A stretch of DNA of 64,000 nt from CAYTZH01 sp964442285 (GCA_964442285.1 CAYTZH010000016.1:1-64000), one strand, 5' to 3'. Positions 10,007-21,268 are shown, counted from the first letter of the stretch. The notes: generated by a model from the sequence alone, not told the origin. Numbers and translations: made by a program.

Positions 10007-11080
10007 GTGGCGACCGAGACCCTTGCGCAGCAGCACCACCACTACCACCCGCTCCGGGTGGCGAAGGTCGTCCAGGAGACGGCCGAGGCGAAGTCGTTCG
10101 TCGTCGAGGTGCCGCCCGCGCTGGCCGAGGTCTTCCGCTACGAGGCCGGCCAGTACCTGACCTTCAAGATCCCCTTCGAGGGCATGGAGCTGCTGCGCTG
10201 CTACTCGCTCTCGAGCTGCCCCGACACCGACCGGGAGCACAAGGTCACCGTCAAGCGGATCGCCGACGGACGGGTCTCCAACTGGATGAACGACCACGTG
10301 AAGGCCGGCGACACCCTCCACGTGCTCCCGCCCGCCGGCCGCTTCGTGCTGCGCCAGAGCGACGCCGACGTGGTGCTCTGGAGCGGCGGCAGCGGGATCA
10401 CGCCCGTGCTCTCGCTCATCAAGAGTGCGCTCCGGAAGACGCGCCGGCGCCTGCATCTGGTCTACGCCAACCGCGACGAGGCCTCCATCATCTTCCGCGC
10501 CGAGCTCGACGCCCTGGTTCGGGCGAGCCCCGATCGGCTCTCGGTGGTGCACAGCCTCGACGTGCGCGACGGCTTCGTGACCCCCGAGCGCGTGCGCGAC
10601 GAGATGCGCGGCCGCGAGGGGAGCGACGTCTACCTCTGCGGGCCCTCCGCCTTCATGGACGCGGTGGAGGCCGGGCTCGAGGCGGCCGGCGTGCCCCGGG
10701 AGCGCACCTGGATCGAGCGTTTCGTCTCGCCGGAGGACCCGGACGCCCACAAGGACGACGACCCGGCGCGCGCCGCGGCTGCCGACGCCGGCGCCGGCGC
10801 CTGCGAGACCGTGGTGGTCACCCTCGACGGGAGCGCCCACGAGCTGGCCTACACGCCCGGCAAGACGGTGCTCGAGACCGCCCGGGAGGCCGGGCTCGAG
10901 GCGCCGTTCTCCTGCGAGGACGGCTACTGCTCCTGCTGCATGGCCAAGCTGGTGGACGGCAACGTGGCGATGCGCAAGAACGACTGCCTCTCGGACCGCG
11001 ACCTCGCCGACGGCTGGGTGCTCACCTGCCAGTCGGTGCCCCAGACCCGCAAGGTGGTGATCGATTGGGACGCGAGCTGA
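10007..11080 (+). CDS. FAD/NAD(P) and 2Fe-2S reductase, KshB-like
   Basis: 357 residues from a GTG. Order of domains: FAD-binding barrel (with 'RCYSLSS' at about residue 64), NAD(P)-binding domain ('LWSGGSGITPVLSLI', 'LCGPSAFMD'), and a C-terminal plant-type 2Fe-2S ferredoxin domain with cysteines near 303, 308, 311 and 341 ('CEDGYCSCC' ... 'LTCQ'). This arrangement and the ending 'MRKNDCLSDRDLADGWVLTCQ' match the reductase component of 3-ketosteroid 9-alpha-hydroxylase (KshB) and phenylacetyl-CoA oxygenase reductases. It passes electrons from NAD(P)H to an oxygenase or to the P450 system. No KshA-type Rieske oxygenase lies in the window. Confidence 0.87.
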   Translation: MATETLAQQHHHYHPLRVAKVVQETAEAKSFVVEVPPALAEVFRYEAGQYLTFKIPFEGMELLRCYSLSSCPDTDREHKVTVKRIADGRVSNWMNDHVKAGDTLHVLPPAGRFVLRQSDADVVLWSGGSGITPVLSLIKSALRKTRRRLHLVYANRDEASIIFRAELDALVRASPDRLSVVHSLDVRDGFVTPERVRDEMRGREGSDVYLCGPSAFMDAVEAGLEAAGVPRERTWIERFVSPEDPDAHKDDDPARAAAADAGAGACETVVVTLDGSAHELAYTPGKTVLETAREAGLEAPFSCEDGYCSCCMAKLVDGNVAMRKNDCLSDRDLADGWVLTCQSVPQTRKVVIDWDAS

Positions 11081-11718
11081 TGCGGGCGTGCGCGGGGCTG
11101 GCCCTCGGGGCCGCGCTGTCCCTGGGCTGCCAGTCGGTCTACTACGCCGCCTGGGAGCAGCTCGGTCGCGAGAAGCGCCACATCCTGAGCGCACGGGTGG
11201 AGGACGGCCGCGAGGCCCAGGAGGAGGCGCGCGAGCAGTTCGTCTCGACCCTGGACCGCTTCAAGGCCCTCACCGGCTTCGAGGGTGGCGAGCTCGAGTC
11301 GACCTACCGTCAGCTCTCGTCGGAGTACGAGGACTGCGAGGCGCGGGCCCGGGAGGTGACGGCGCGCATCGGGGCCATCGACGAGGTGGCCCAGGACCTC
11401 TTCGCCGAGTGGGAGACCGAGCTCCAGGAGATCTCGAGCGCCCGGCTGCGCGCCCAGAGCGCCGCCCAGCTCGGGGAGACCCGCCGCCGTTACAGCACGC
11501 TGATCCGCGCCATGCGCAAGGCCGAGGCCCGCATGGATCCCGTGCTCACCGCCTTCCGCGACCAGGTCCTCTACCTGAAGCACAACCTGAACGCCCAGGC
11601 CATCGCCTCCCTCGAGGGGTCCGTCCGGATCATCGAGGACGACGTCGACGCCCTCGTGACCGACATGGCCCGCGCCATCGACGAGGCGGATCGTTTCCTC
11701 GAGGGCTTCGAGAGCTGA
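11080..11718 (+). CDS. DUF2959 family lipoprotein
   Basis: 212 residues starting at the ATG that shares TGATG with the reductase stop; an alternative TTG lies 15 bases earlier. An N-terminal signal ('MRACAGLALGAALSLGC') ends in a lipobox-like sequence with Cys17, so it is probably a lipoprotein, though the -3 position is Ser rather than Leu. The mature part is almost entirely charged helix ('VEDGREAQEEAREQF', 'SLEGSVRIIEDDVDALVTDMARAIDEADRFLEGF'), typical of DUF2959 proteins and likely a coiled coil. Function of the family is unknown. Translational coupling to a redox gene is probably only compact packing. Confidence 0.78.
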   Translation: MRACAGLALGAALSLGCQSVYYAAWEQLGREKRHILSARVEDGREAQEEAREQFVSTLDRFKALTGFEGGELESTYRQLSSEYEDCEARAREVTARIGAIDEVAQDLFAEWETELQEISSARLRAQSAAQLGETRRRYSTLIRAMRKAEARMDPVLTAFRDQVLYLKHNLNAQAIASLEGSVRIIEDDVDALVTDMARAIDEADRFLEGFES

Positions 11719-11784
11719 CGCCCGTGGCGGGCTAGGCTCCGGGGTCGGCCCGCCCTCCAGGTCGCGGCCGAACCCGGGCGCACA

Positions 11785-14700
11785 TTGATCTATCGCTTCG
11801 GAGAGTGGGAGCTGGATCGGGATCGCCGCGAGCTGCGTCGCGCCGGAGCGGTCGTCTCCCTCCAGCCCAAGCCCTTCGAGCTGCTGGCCCTGCTCCTCGC
11901 GGAGCGCGAGCGGGTCGTCCCCAAGGACGAGCTGCTCGACCGCCTCTGGCCGGGGACGGTCGTGACCGAGAGCTCGCTCACCCGGGCGGTGAGCCTTGCC
12001 CGGCGCGCCATCGGCGACGACGGCCGCCGCGAGCGGATCCGCAGCGTCTCCCGCCGCGGCTACCGCTTCGTCGGCGAGGTGGCGGAGCTCTCCGGAGCGT
12101 CCGCGGCGCCGGCCGCCGCGGCCGCCGAGGGTGCGCCCGCGCCCAACGCCGACCCGTTCGTGGGACGGGCGGAGCCGCTGGCGGCCCTGGGGGCCGCCTG
12201 GGACCGGGCCCGGTCGGGCGCGGGTCGGCTGGTCTTCGTGAGCGGCGAGGCGGGCATCGGCAAGAGCCGCCTGGTCGACGCGTTCTCCGCGTCCTGCGGC
12301 CGGGCGGGGGCGGCGGTCCTGCTGGGTCGCTGCGAGCAGGGCGAGGGCGCACCCGCCTTCTGGCCCTGGGTCCAGGTGCTGCGCCGCCTGGCGCGCCACG
12401 TCGACCTGCGGGCCCTCGCTGGCGAGCTGGGCGTGCGGGCCGACGAGGTCGCCCCGCTGGTGCCGGAGCTCGCGCGGGCGGATGCGGCGCAGCCCGAGCC
12501 CGACACCGCCGCCCAGGGGCGCTTCCTCTTCTTCGACGCGGTCGCGCGCCTGCTCGGCCGCGCCGCCCGCGCGCGTCCGCTGGTGCTCGTCCTGGAGGAT
12601 CTCCAGTGGGCCCGCAGCGCCTCCCTGCAGCTGCTCGAGCATCTCGCCGGCGAGATGCGCGAGATGCCGCTGCTCCTGATCGGGACCGTGCGGGACGAGC
12701 CCCGCGACGCCGGGCACCCGCTGAGCCGCAGCCTCGGCCTGCTGGGTCGCCTCGACCACACGAGCCGCATCGTCCTCCGGGGCTTCTCCCGCGACGAGGT
12801 GGCGGCGCTCGTCGCCAGCGCGGTCGGCGGCGTCGCACCCCAGCACCTGGTCGAGGGGCTCTTCGAGCGGACCGAGGGCAATCCCCTCTTCGTGCGCGAG
12901 GCGCTGCGGCTGCTGGCGGACGAGGGCCAGCTGGCCCATCCCGAGCTCATCGGTCGCTGGCGTCTCGACCGGCTCCCCGAGCGCATCCGCGACGTGGTGC
13001 GGCGCCATCTCGAGACCCTCTCCCCCGCCTGCGTCGCCGTGCTGGAGGCCGGCGCGGCCCTCGGCCGCAGCTTCGCGGTGGGGCTGGCGGCGACGACGGC
13101 CGATCGCGCCCGCGCCGAGGCCCTGGACGACATGGACGCCGCCGTCGCGGCCGGCGTGCTCGAGCCCGTGGCCGAGGAGCCGGGGCTCTACCGCTTCGTC
13201 CACGCCCTCTTCCAGGAGGTGACCTACGCGGGGCTGGGTCCGGGTCGCCGCGCCCGCCTGCACCAGCGGGCGGGAGAGGCCATCGAGGCGGCCGTCGCTC
13301 CCGAGCGACGCCACCTGGCACTGCCCCATATGGCCCGCCACTTCCACCTCGGGCTCGCCGCGGGAGATCCGGAGCGCGCTCTCGCCCGGGCCGTCGAGGC
13401 CGCCGAGATCGCCCGGGCGCAGCGGCTCTGGGAGCAGGCGGCCGTCCACTACGAGCAGGCCCTCGATGCCCTCGAGCAGTGCGACGCGCCGGATCCCGAG
13501 CGCCGGCTGGGCTTCCTGATCGAGCTGGGCGAGAGCGTCCGCTTCGCGGGCGACCGGGCCCGGCGGCGCGAGGTGCTCACCCGCGCCCTGGACGCGGCGC
13601 GCGCGCTGGATCGTCCCCACGAGTTCGCACGGGCCGCCATCGGCTTCTGCGACCTGGCCGAGTGGTCGCCCCGGGACGCGGTCGGCGAGGCGGTGCTGGC
13701 CGGGGCGCTGGAGCGCCTGGGCGAAACCCGCGACGTGGAGCGGGTGCGGGTGCTGACGCGCCTGGCGTACCTCTCGCGCCGCGACCGCTCGCGCGGCGAG
13801 CCCATGGCGCGCGAGGCCGTCGAGCGCTCCCAGGAGCTCGACGATCCCACCTGTCTCTACGAGGCGTCCTACGTCCTGGAGCTGCTGGTCGCCGGGCCCG
13901 ACGGCTACGACGAGCGGCGGGCCCTGGTACAGAAGATGCGGTCGCTGGCGCCGCGGGCGGGCTACCGGGACCTGGCCGTGATCGGCCTGCTCGACCTCGC
14001 CTGCGATGCCCTGTCCCAGGGCGATCCGGCCTCGGCCCGCAAGTCGCGCGCCGAGGCCGGTGCCCTGGCCGGCGACGCGCCGCATCGGCTGATGCGCTGG
14101 AGCCTGGAGGTGTACGACGCGGGCCTGGCCCACCTCGAGGGGCGGCTCGCGGAGGCCGAGGTCCGGACGCGCGAAGCCTTCGCCCTGGGGCAGCAGGTGG
14201 GTCACCCGTACGCGCCCGTCACCTTCGCCGGTCAGAGCATGGCGCTGATGCGCGAGCGGGGACCGGATACCGAGCTGGCCCGACGCCTGGCCACGGGTGG
14301 ACCGGCCAACGACCCGGGGATCCGCCTGGGGCCGTCGGCGCGCGCCGTCACCGCGAGCTTCCTGGCCGAGTCGGGCGAGCTCGCCCTCGCGCGCGACAGC
14401 TACGAGCGGCTGGCCGCGGACGGCTTCGAGGCTCTCGAGCGCGGCAGCGACTGGCTGCTCACCATGACCCAGATCGCGGAGCTGTGTGTGCGCTTCGAAG
14501 ACACGGCCCGGGCGGCGCCGCTCTACGCGCTCCTGCGTGCCGAGGCGGGGCTGCACGCCGTGCTGGGCGTGGTGGTCTGCTACGGCGGCCCGATCTCCCG
14601 CGCCCTGGGCCGGCTCGCCGGCCTGCTCGGGCGCGGCGACGACGCCCGCAACCACCTGCTGGACGCCCTCGAGGAGTGTCGGGCCCTGGGGGCCCGGGCC

Positions 14701-14841
14701 GCGGTCGCCCGGATCCACCGGGACCTGGGTCTGCTGGCGCGCGCGCACGGCCAGCCGGGCGCCGACGAGCATCTGCGTCGCGCCGTCGAGGAGGCCCGCG
14801 CCCTCGGGATGTCCCTTCCGTCCGACCCGGCGGACGTCTGA
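11785..14841 (+). CDS. Large wHTH-ATPase-TPR transcriptional regulator
   Basis: 1018 residues from TTG (the family start 'IYRFGEWELD' fits). Residues about 3-95 are an OmpR/CadC-type winged helix ('LQPKPFELLALLLAERERVVPKDELLDRLWPG' ... 'SVSRRGYRFVGEV'). A linker leads to an AAA_16/STAND-like ATPase: 'FVGRAEPLAALGAAW', Walker A 'GEAGIGKSRL' near residue 153, Walker B 'LVLVLEDLQWA' near 270. The remaining 500 residues are TPR-like helical repeats. Such proteins act as signal-integrating activators, with ATP binding controlling DNA binding. A TAGGCT hexamer lies at 11733-11738, leaving a 46-base leader. It may control the acetyltransferase/methyltransferase pair downstream (inference). Confidence 0.87.
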   Translation: MIYRFGEWELDRDRRELRRAGAVVSLQPKPFELLALLLAERERVVPKDELLDRLWPGTVVTESSLTRAVSLARRAIGDDGRRERIRSVSRRGYRFVGEVAELSGASAAPAAAAAEGAPAPNADPFVGRAEPLAALGAAWDRARSGAGRLVFVSGEAGIGKSRLVDAFSASCGRAGAAVLLGRCEQGEGAPAFWPWVQVLRRLARHVDLRALAGELGVRADEVAPLVPELARADAAQPEPDTAAQGRFLFFDAVARLLGRAARARPLVLVLEDLQWARSASLQLLEHLAGEMREMPLLLIGTVRDEPRDAGHPLSRSLGLLGRLDHTSRIVLRGFSRDEVAALVASAVGGVAPQHLVEGLFERTEGNPLFVREALRLLADEGQLAHPELIGRWRLDRLPERIRDVVRRHLETLSPACVAVLEAGAALGRSFAVGLAATTADRARAEALDDMDAAVAAGVLEPVAEEPGLYRFVHALFQEVTYAGLGPGRRARLHQRAGEAIEAAVAPERRHLALPHMARHFHLGLAAGDPERALARAVEAAEIARAQRLWEQAAVHYEQALDALEQCDAPDPERRLGFLIELGESVRFAGDRARRREVLTRALDAARALDRPHEFARAAIGFCDLAEWSPRDAVGEAVLAGALERLGETRDVERVRVLTRLAYLSRRDRSRGEPMAREAVERSQELDDPTCLYEASYVLELLVAGPDGYDERRALVQKMRSLAPRAGYRDLAVIGLLDLACDALSQGDPASARKSRAEAGALAGDAPHRLMRWSLEVYDAGLAHLEGRLAEAEVRTREAFALGQQVGHPYAPVTFAGQSMALMRERGPDTELARRLATGGPANDPGIRLGPSARAVTASFLAESGELALARDSYERLAADGFEALERGSDWLLTMTQIAELCVRFEDTARAAPLYALLRAEAGLHAVLGVVVCYGGPISRALGRLAGLLGRGDDARNHLLDALEECRALGARAAVARIHRDLGLLARAHGQPGADEHLRRAVEEARALGMSLPSDPADV

Positions 14842-14951
14842 TTTCCCGCGCGGCGACGGGCACTTCCGAGAGGTCAGAAAACGGTAAGCGGGGGGAAGGG
14901 ATTCCCGGCCGCCGCTCGTCGATCCTGCTCTCCGCACACAGGAGGGCCGTC

Positions 14952-15545
14952 ATGACTGAGCGCTTCGCAGACATCGAGATCGAGCCGGGCCGGGCGGCCA
15001 CGGTGATCTGGATCCGCCCCGCACGGCTGTGCGACGTGCCGGAGATCGAGCACCTGCGACGGCGGGCCGTGCGGGCCTTGATGCCCCTCGCCCATGCGCC
15101 GGAGGTGCTGGCCAGCAGCCTGCGTGCGATGGGGCCCCTGGAGACCTTCCTGATCCGCGAGCGCACCTACCTGGTCGCCGAGATCGGCGGTCGGCTGATC
15201 GGCTGCGGGGGCTGGAGCGGGCCCGGCGCGCCGGCGGAGCCCTTCTGGCACCCGGCGCTCCACGGCGATCCCGACGCCGTGCGCATGCGCGGCTTCTACG
15301 TGGAGCCCGCCTGGGCGCGGCGCGGCGTTGCCGGCCGGCTCCTGGACGCCGCGGAGTCGGAGGTCGTCGACCGCGGCTTCGAGCGGGCGGAGGTGCTGGT
15401 CTCCCTGAACGCGACGCCCCTGTACGCCAGCCGCGGCTTCAGGGGTCGAGAGGCCGTCGAGGTGCGGCTCGACGGGGACCACAAGCTCCCGGCCGTGCGC
15501 ATGACCAAGGCCGTCGCCCGCGACGGCGGGGAGCGCTGCGAATGA
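14952..15545 (+). CDS. GNAT-family N-acetyltransferase
   Basis: 197 residues from an ATG with AGGAGG at 14940-14945. The N-terminus begins the GNAT fold ('IRPARLCDVPEIEHLRRRAV'), and the acetyl-CoA pyrophosphate loop is 'VEPAWARRGVAGRLLDAAESE' at about residues 117-137, followed by 'NATPLYASRGF'. It probably acetylates an amine; the acceptor is not evident. It overlaps the methyltransferase start by four bases (ATGA), so the two act in one operon, perhaps under the regulator upstream. Confidence 0.85.
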   Translation: MTERFADIEIEPGRAATVIWIRPARLCDVPEIEHLRRRAVRALMPLAHAPEVLASSLRAMGPLETFLIRERTYLVAEIGGRLIGCGGWSGPGAPAEPFWHPALHGDPDAVRMRGFYVEPAWARRGVAGRLLDAAESEVVDRGFERAEVLVSLNATPLYASRGFRGREAVEVRLDGDHKLPAVRMTKAVARDGGERCE

Positions 15546-16660
15546 GCAGCCACGCCCCGACGCCCTCCGGGTCCGAAGCGGTCCAGCGGCTGCGGGCGCG
15601 GGACGCCTTCGCCGAGCGCCTGCTCGACGCCACCCACGGCACGTTCGCGATCTTCAGCGTCTACCTCGGCGTCCGCCTGGGTCTCTACGAGGCGCTGGCG
15701 GCAGAGCCCGGCGCCACCCCTGGCGAGCTCGCCCTGCGCACGGGGACGGCGGAGCGCTACGTCCGGGAGTGGCTCGAGCAGCAGACCCAGTACGGCATCC
15801 TCGCGGCGGACGATGCCTCCGCCGAGGCGGAGCGACGCCGCTACGCGCTCCCGCCGGCCCACGCCGAGGTGCTCCTCGATCGCGACAGCGAGTGCTTCCT
15901 GGCCCCCCTGACCCGCATGGTGACCGCCGCCGTGCGCCCCCTCCCCCAGCTCGTCGAGGCCTATCGCAGCGGGGAGGGGATCCCCTATGCCCAGTACGGC
16001 CGCGACCTGATCGAGGGCCAGGGGGATATCAACCGGGTGACCTTCCTGCGCGACCTCCCCGAGGTCTGGCTGCGGGGCCAGCCCGACCTCGACGCCTGCC
16101 TGCGCTCCGGCCGGGCCCGCGTCGCGGACCTGGGCTGTGGCGTGGGCTGGTCGAGCATCGGCGTGGCGAAGGCGTATCCCCGCGCCCGCGTCGACGGCTT
16201 CGACCTCGACGATCTCTCCATCCGTCGGGCGCGGCGCAACGCTGAGGTCGAGAGGGTCGACGATCGGGTGCGGTTCCGGCTGCGGGACGCGGCCGCGCCG
16301 GACCTGGCGGGGCGCTACGACCTGGTGCTCTGCTGCGAGGCGCTCCACGACATGGCGCGTCCGGTGGAGGCGCTGCGCACCATGCGCCGGCTCGCGCGGG
16401 ACGGCGGCAGCGTGCTGGTGGTCGACGAGCGCGTCGCCGACGCGTTCGGCGGCCCCGGCAACGACGTCGAGTGGCTCATGTACGGCTGGAGCATCTTCCA
16501 CTGCCTGCCCGTCGGTCTGGCCGAGCAGCCCTCGGCGGGCACGGGCACGGTGATGCGCCCGGGCCAGCTCGCCGACTACGCGCGTCGGGCCGGCTTCGCG
16601 CGGGTGGAGCGCTTGCCCGTGGAGCACCTCTTCTTCCACGTGTACCGGCTGACGCCGTAG
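15542..16660 (+). CDS. SAM-dependent methyltransferase with N-terminal wHTH-like domain
   Basis: 372 residues. The N-terminal 100 residues are a small helical/winged domain ('LYEALAAEPGATPGELALRTGTAERYVREWLEQQTQYGIL'), as in Rv2258c-like and O-methyltransferase families. The class I Rossmann core follows with SAM motif I 'VADLGCGVGWSSIGVAKAYP' at about residue 194, acidic 'DGFDLDD', and 'YDLVLCCEALHDMARP'. It methylates an unknown small molecule or macromolecule. It starts inside the acetyltransferase stop. Its own stop and that of the convergent protease form a 14-base palindrome. Confidence 0.86.
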   Translation: MSSHAPTPSGSEAVQRLRARDAFAERLLDATHGTFAIFSVYLGVRLGLYEALAAEPGATPGELALRTGTAERYVREWLEQQTQYGILAADDASAEAERRRYALPPAHAEVLLDRDSECFLAPLTRMVTAAVRPLPQLVEAYRSGEGIPYAQYGRDLIEGQGDINRVTFLRDLPEVWLRGQPDLDACLRSGRARVADLGCGVGWSSIGVAKAYPRARVDGFDLDDLSIRRARRNAEVERVDDRVRFRLRDAAAPDLAGRYDLVLCCEALHDMARPVEALRTMRRLARDGGSVLVVDERVADAFGGPGNDVEWLMYGWSIFHCLPVGLAEQPSAGTGTVMRPGQLADYARRAGFARVERLPVEHLFFHVYRLTP

Positions 16661-16671
16661 CCCGCGGGCTA
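16658..16671. other. Palindrome containing both convergent stop codons
   Basis: TAGCCCGCGGGCTA is self-complementary; its ends are the TAG stops of the methyltransferase (+) and the M50 protease (-). Eight bases separate the two genes. It may be coincidental or serve as a minimal two-way transcript end. Confidence 0.6.
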
Positions 16672-17367
16672 GCCGTAGTGGGCGAGGGGGTGGATCCAGT
16701 TGACCGCCCAGAGCCAGACCGGGTGGAAGATCGCGGCGAAGATCCGCCAGGCGATCAGGATGCCGACGATCCCGACCATGGGCTGGTGGATCAGCTCCCG
16801 GTAGCGCTCGGTGGCCGCGTCGGACATCAGCAGCGGCAGGGCGCCGCTGCCGTCGAGGGGCGGCACGGGGATCAGGTTGAGCAGCAGCAGCACGAGATTC
16901 ATCGAGAAGAACACCGACACCACGAAGGCGGCGCCCGACCAGACGCCGGGCGAGACGGCGGCGACGATCTCGCCGAAGCGCACGGCGGGGGGTGCCTCCA
17001 GGACGCCCGCCGCGAGCCCGCCCCGGATCGCGAGCGCGGCCAGCAGCGCCAGGCCCAGGTTCGCCGCGGGGCCGGCCAGGGCCATCCAGGCCGCGCGCTT
17101 CGGGTGTCGCGATGCCCAGAGCGGGTCGTAGGGCGCGCTGGCGAACCCGAAGGGCCAGCCCGAGATGAACACGGTGATGAGCGGCAGCACCACCATGCCG
17201 AAGGGCTCGCGGCGGATGTGGGGGATGGGGTCGATGGAGACCTGTCCGCCCAGGTAGGCCGTCGGATCGCCGCCCCGCAGCGCGGCCCAGGCATGGCCCG
17301 CCTCGTGCAGGGTCACCGAGAAGACGAAGACCACGTAGAAGACGATCGCGTCGACGGGATCCGGCAT
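16669..17367 (-). CDS. Site-2 protease family (M50) membrane metalloprotease
   Basis: 232 residues, multi-spanning. The zinc site 'TLHEAGHAWAA' (HExxH) is in the first membrane segment at about residues 19-29, and the third ligand lies in 'NLIPVPPLDGSGALP' near residue 165. Hydrophobic runs at about 7-28, 55-75, 90-112, 145-168 and 195-220 fit the M50/SREBP S2P-like fold. These proteases cut transmembrane anchors of regulators; this short form without PDZ domain belongs to the minimal subgroup whose substrates are mostly unknown. It lies just downstream of the LEA14-type lipoprotein on the same strand. Confidence 0.87.
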   Translation of the reverse strand: MPDPVDAIVFYVVFVFSVTLHEAGHAWAALRGGDPTAYLGGQVSIDPIPHIRREPFGMVVLPLITVFISGWPFGFASAPYDPLWASRHPKRAAWMALAGPAANLGLALLAALAIRGGLAAGVLEAPPAVRFGEIVAAVSPGVWSGAAFVVSVFFSMNLVLLLLNLIPVPPLDGSGALPLLMSDAATERYRELIHQPMVGIVGILIAWRIFAAIFHPVWLWAVNWIHPLAHYG

Positions 17368-17377
17368 GGCGCCGCGC

Positions 17378-17884
17378 TCACGGGCTCGAGGGCGAAGGCG
17401 GGGTCGGCGGCGACGGCGCCGGCTCTCCCAGCACGCCGGCCCGCTCGAAGTGCAGCTCGCGCGGGCCCCCGGACTTCACGAACACCTCGCCCTCGAGGCG
17501 CCAGGCGGCCTCGGCGCCGCGGGAGAGGTTGGCCAGCTGGCGCACCATGGCCATCGAGGTGGTGGTGGTCCGGGTCGAGACCAGCGCCTCGCCCAGGCGC
17601 GGCAGCGTCACCGGTGCGTCGGTCGCACCCCGGGCGAGCACCTCGCCGGCCACGGCCAGCTCGTAGCGGAGCCCGTCGAGCTCGAGCTCGAAGTCGTTGG
17701 GGTTGCGCACCCGGAGGTCGACCCGCAGCTGCTGCTCGAAGAGGGTGGCGCGCTCGGGCACCAGGTCCGCCAGGTGGACCTCCGGCGGCAGGATCTCGCG
17801 CGGGGCGAGGACGTCGCAGCCCGGAGTCACGGTCAGGACCAGGGCGGCGGTGGCCACGGCGGTGATCACGAGCCGGCATCTCAC
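17378..17884 (-). CDS. LEA14-like (water-stress/hypersensitivity) lipoprotein
   Basis: 168 residues if the GTG at 17884 is used; another GTG two codons earlier (17890) is equally possible and neither has a clear ribosome site. The N-terminus is an export signal ('RLVITAVATAALVLTVTPGC') ending in a cysteine at a weak lipobox. The mature domain has the LEA14/WHy beta-sandwich hallmark 'LRVRNPNDFELELDGLRYELAVAGEVLARG'. Such proteins are periplasmic or outer-membrane attached; the biochemical role is unknown. The C-terminus is proline/serine-rich. It is divergent from the PilB-type gene. Confidence 0.75.
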   Translation of the reverse strand: MRCRLVITAVATAALVLTVTPGCDVLAPREILPPEVHLADLVPERATLFEQQLRVDLRVRNPNDFELELDGLRYELAVAGEVLARGATDAPVTLPRLGEALVSTRTTTTSMAMVRQLANLSRGAEAAWRLEGEVFVKSGGPRELHFERAGVLGEPAPSPPTPPSPSSP

Positions 17885-17984
17885 GGGCACAACATACCGG
17901 AAGGCCCGCCGATCCTGCTCCCGCGCCGGTGCTCTTGGGAAAACGCCCCGACACGCCGATAACGGCCTGCGAAGAGGAGGGGCC

Positions 17985-19798
<1,814 letters not shown>

Positions 19799-19802
<4 letters not shown>

Positions 19803-21268
19803 GCCGCCCCGACACGAGCGCCGAGATCGAGCTGCTGCTGCGCTCGGGCTGGCGTCTGATCTGCCTCGAGACCTTCGAGGAGGACCGGGCGCTGCGCCTG
19901 CTGGAGCGGGTCGCGCGGGCCGGCGAGCGCGCCTTCGTGCCCTGGTCCGTGGCCATGGGCCTGCCCGGGGGCGAGGGCGCGGGCTCCCTGGACGACGGTC
20001 TCCGCAGCATCGCGGCGCGCGAGGAGCCGGCGCTCTTCGCGCTGTTCGATCCCCAGCGCGAGCTCGACGATCCGCGCACCGTCCGTCGGCTGCGGGACCT
20101 GCTGCCGGTGCTCTCGAAGCGTCGCCAGGCGATCGTGCTGGTGGGGCCCGCGCTCGAGCTGCCCATGGAGCTGCTCCGGGAGGCGGGCCACGCCGAGCTG
20201 CCCCTGCCCCAGGCCAGGGAGCTCGAGCCCCTGTTCCGCAAGCTGGCCGAGGGCGAGCTGGACGCCGCGGCCCTCGCGGCCTGCGTGGGCGCGGCCCTGG
20301 GACTCACCGCGGCGGAGGCGGTGCGCGTGTTCCGCAAGGCCGTGGCCCAGGCCGGGGGCGTGAACGACGGGGCCGCGGCCTGCATCGTGCGCGAGAAGCG
20401 TCAGGCCCTGCGCCGGACGCCCGCGCTCTCCTTCCACGACACCGACACGGGGCTCGAGGAGGTCGGGGGGCTGGGCGAGCTCAAGCGCTGGCTGGCCGAG
20501 CGGCGCCGGGCCTTCAGCGCCGAGGCGCGTCGCTTCGGGCTGCCGGTGCCGCGCGGCCTGCTGCTGCTGGGGGTCCAGGGCTGCGGCAAGTCGCTCTGCG
20601 CCAAGGCGGTGGCGAAGGCGTGGCGCTTCCCGCTGCTGCGCCTGGACCTGGCCGCCGCCTTCGGCGACCGGGACCGCGGGCCCGAGGCCACGGTGCGCGA
20701 GGCCGCGGCCATCGCCGAGTCGCTCGCGCCCGCGGTGCTCTGGATCGACGAGATCGAGAAGGGCTTCTCCGCGGCGGGCGGCGACGTGGGCGCGAGCCGC
20801 GTCTTCGGCTGGTTCCTCACCTGGCTCTCGGAGAAGCGCGCGCCGGTCTTCGTGGTGGCCACCGCCAACGACGTGGCGAGCCTGCCCCCGGAGCTGCTCC
20901 GCCGGGGCCGCTTCGACGAGCTCTTCTTCGTCGACCTCCCGAGCCCCGCCGAGCGCCGCGAGATCCTCGCCATCCACCTGCGCAAGCACGCGCGGGACCC
21001 GCGCCAGTTCGACCTGGACGCGCTCGCCGCCGACGCCGAGCGCCTCTCCGGCGCCGAGCTCGAGCAGGTGGTGGCGTCGGCGCTCTACACCGCCTTCGCG
21101 GAGAGCCGCGAGCTGGGCGACAACGACCTCGCCAACGCCATCCAGGAGACGGTGCCCCTCTACGAGACCTACGAGGAGCGCATCAAGGAGCTCCGGGACT
21201 GGGCGCGCCACCGCGCGCGCCCGGCCACCGTGGACGCGCGCATGGCCGACCTCTTCTCGGCCCGCTGA
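19799..21268 (+). CDS. ycf46: Ycf46-like AAA+ ATPase
   Basis: 489 residues, overlapping the PilB/GspE stop by four bases (ATGA). The N-terminal 200 residues are a Ycf46-type domain ('ELLLRSGWRLICLETFEEDRAL' ... 'LLPVLSKRRQAIVLVGPAL'). The AAA+ module follows: 'LEEVGGLGELKRWL', Walker A 'GVQGCGKS' near residue 257, Walker B 'VLWIDEIEK' near 312, sensor 'VVATANDV', arginine finger region 'LLRRGRFDE'. The end 'TVPLYETYEERIKELRDWA' is characteristic. Cyanobacterial and plastid Ycf46 have been linked to carbon-uptake regulation; in other phyla the role is unknown. Coupling to a pilus-type ATPase suggests a joint role. Confidence 0.88.

Noticed and set aside
10007..11080. Calling the reductase KshB outright
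   Set aside because: The domain order and motifs fit KshB but also phenylacetyl-CoA oxygenase reductases, and no KshA gene is in the window.
10924..14937. 1337-residue open frame on the reverse strand opposite the large regulator
   Set aside because: It follows the third-codon GC of the forward gene, has no family motif and consists of Arg/Gly/Ala-rich text; a shadow of very GC-rich coding DNA.
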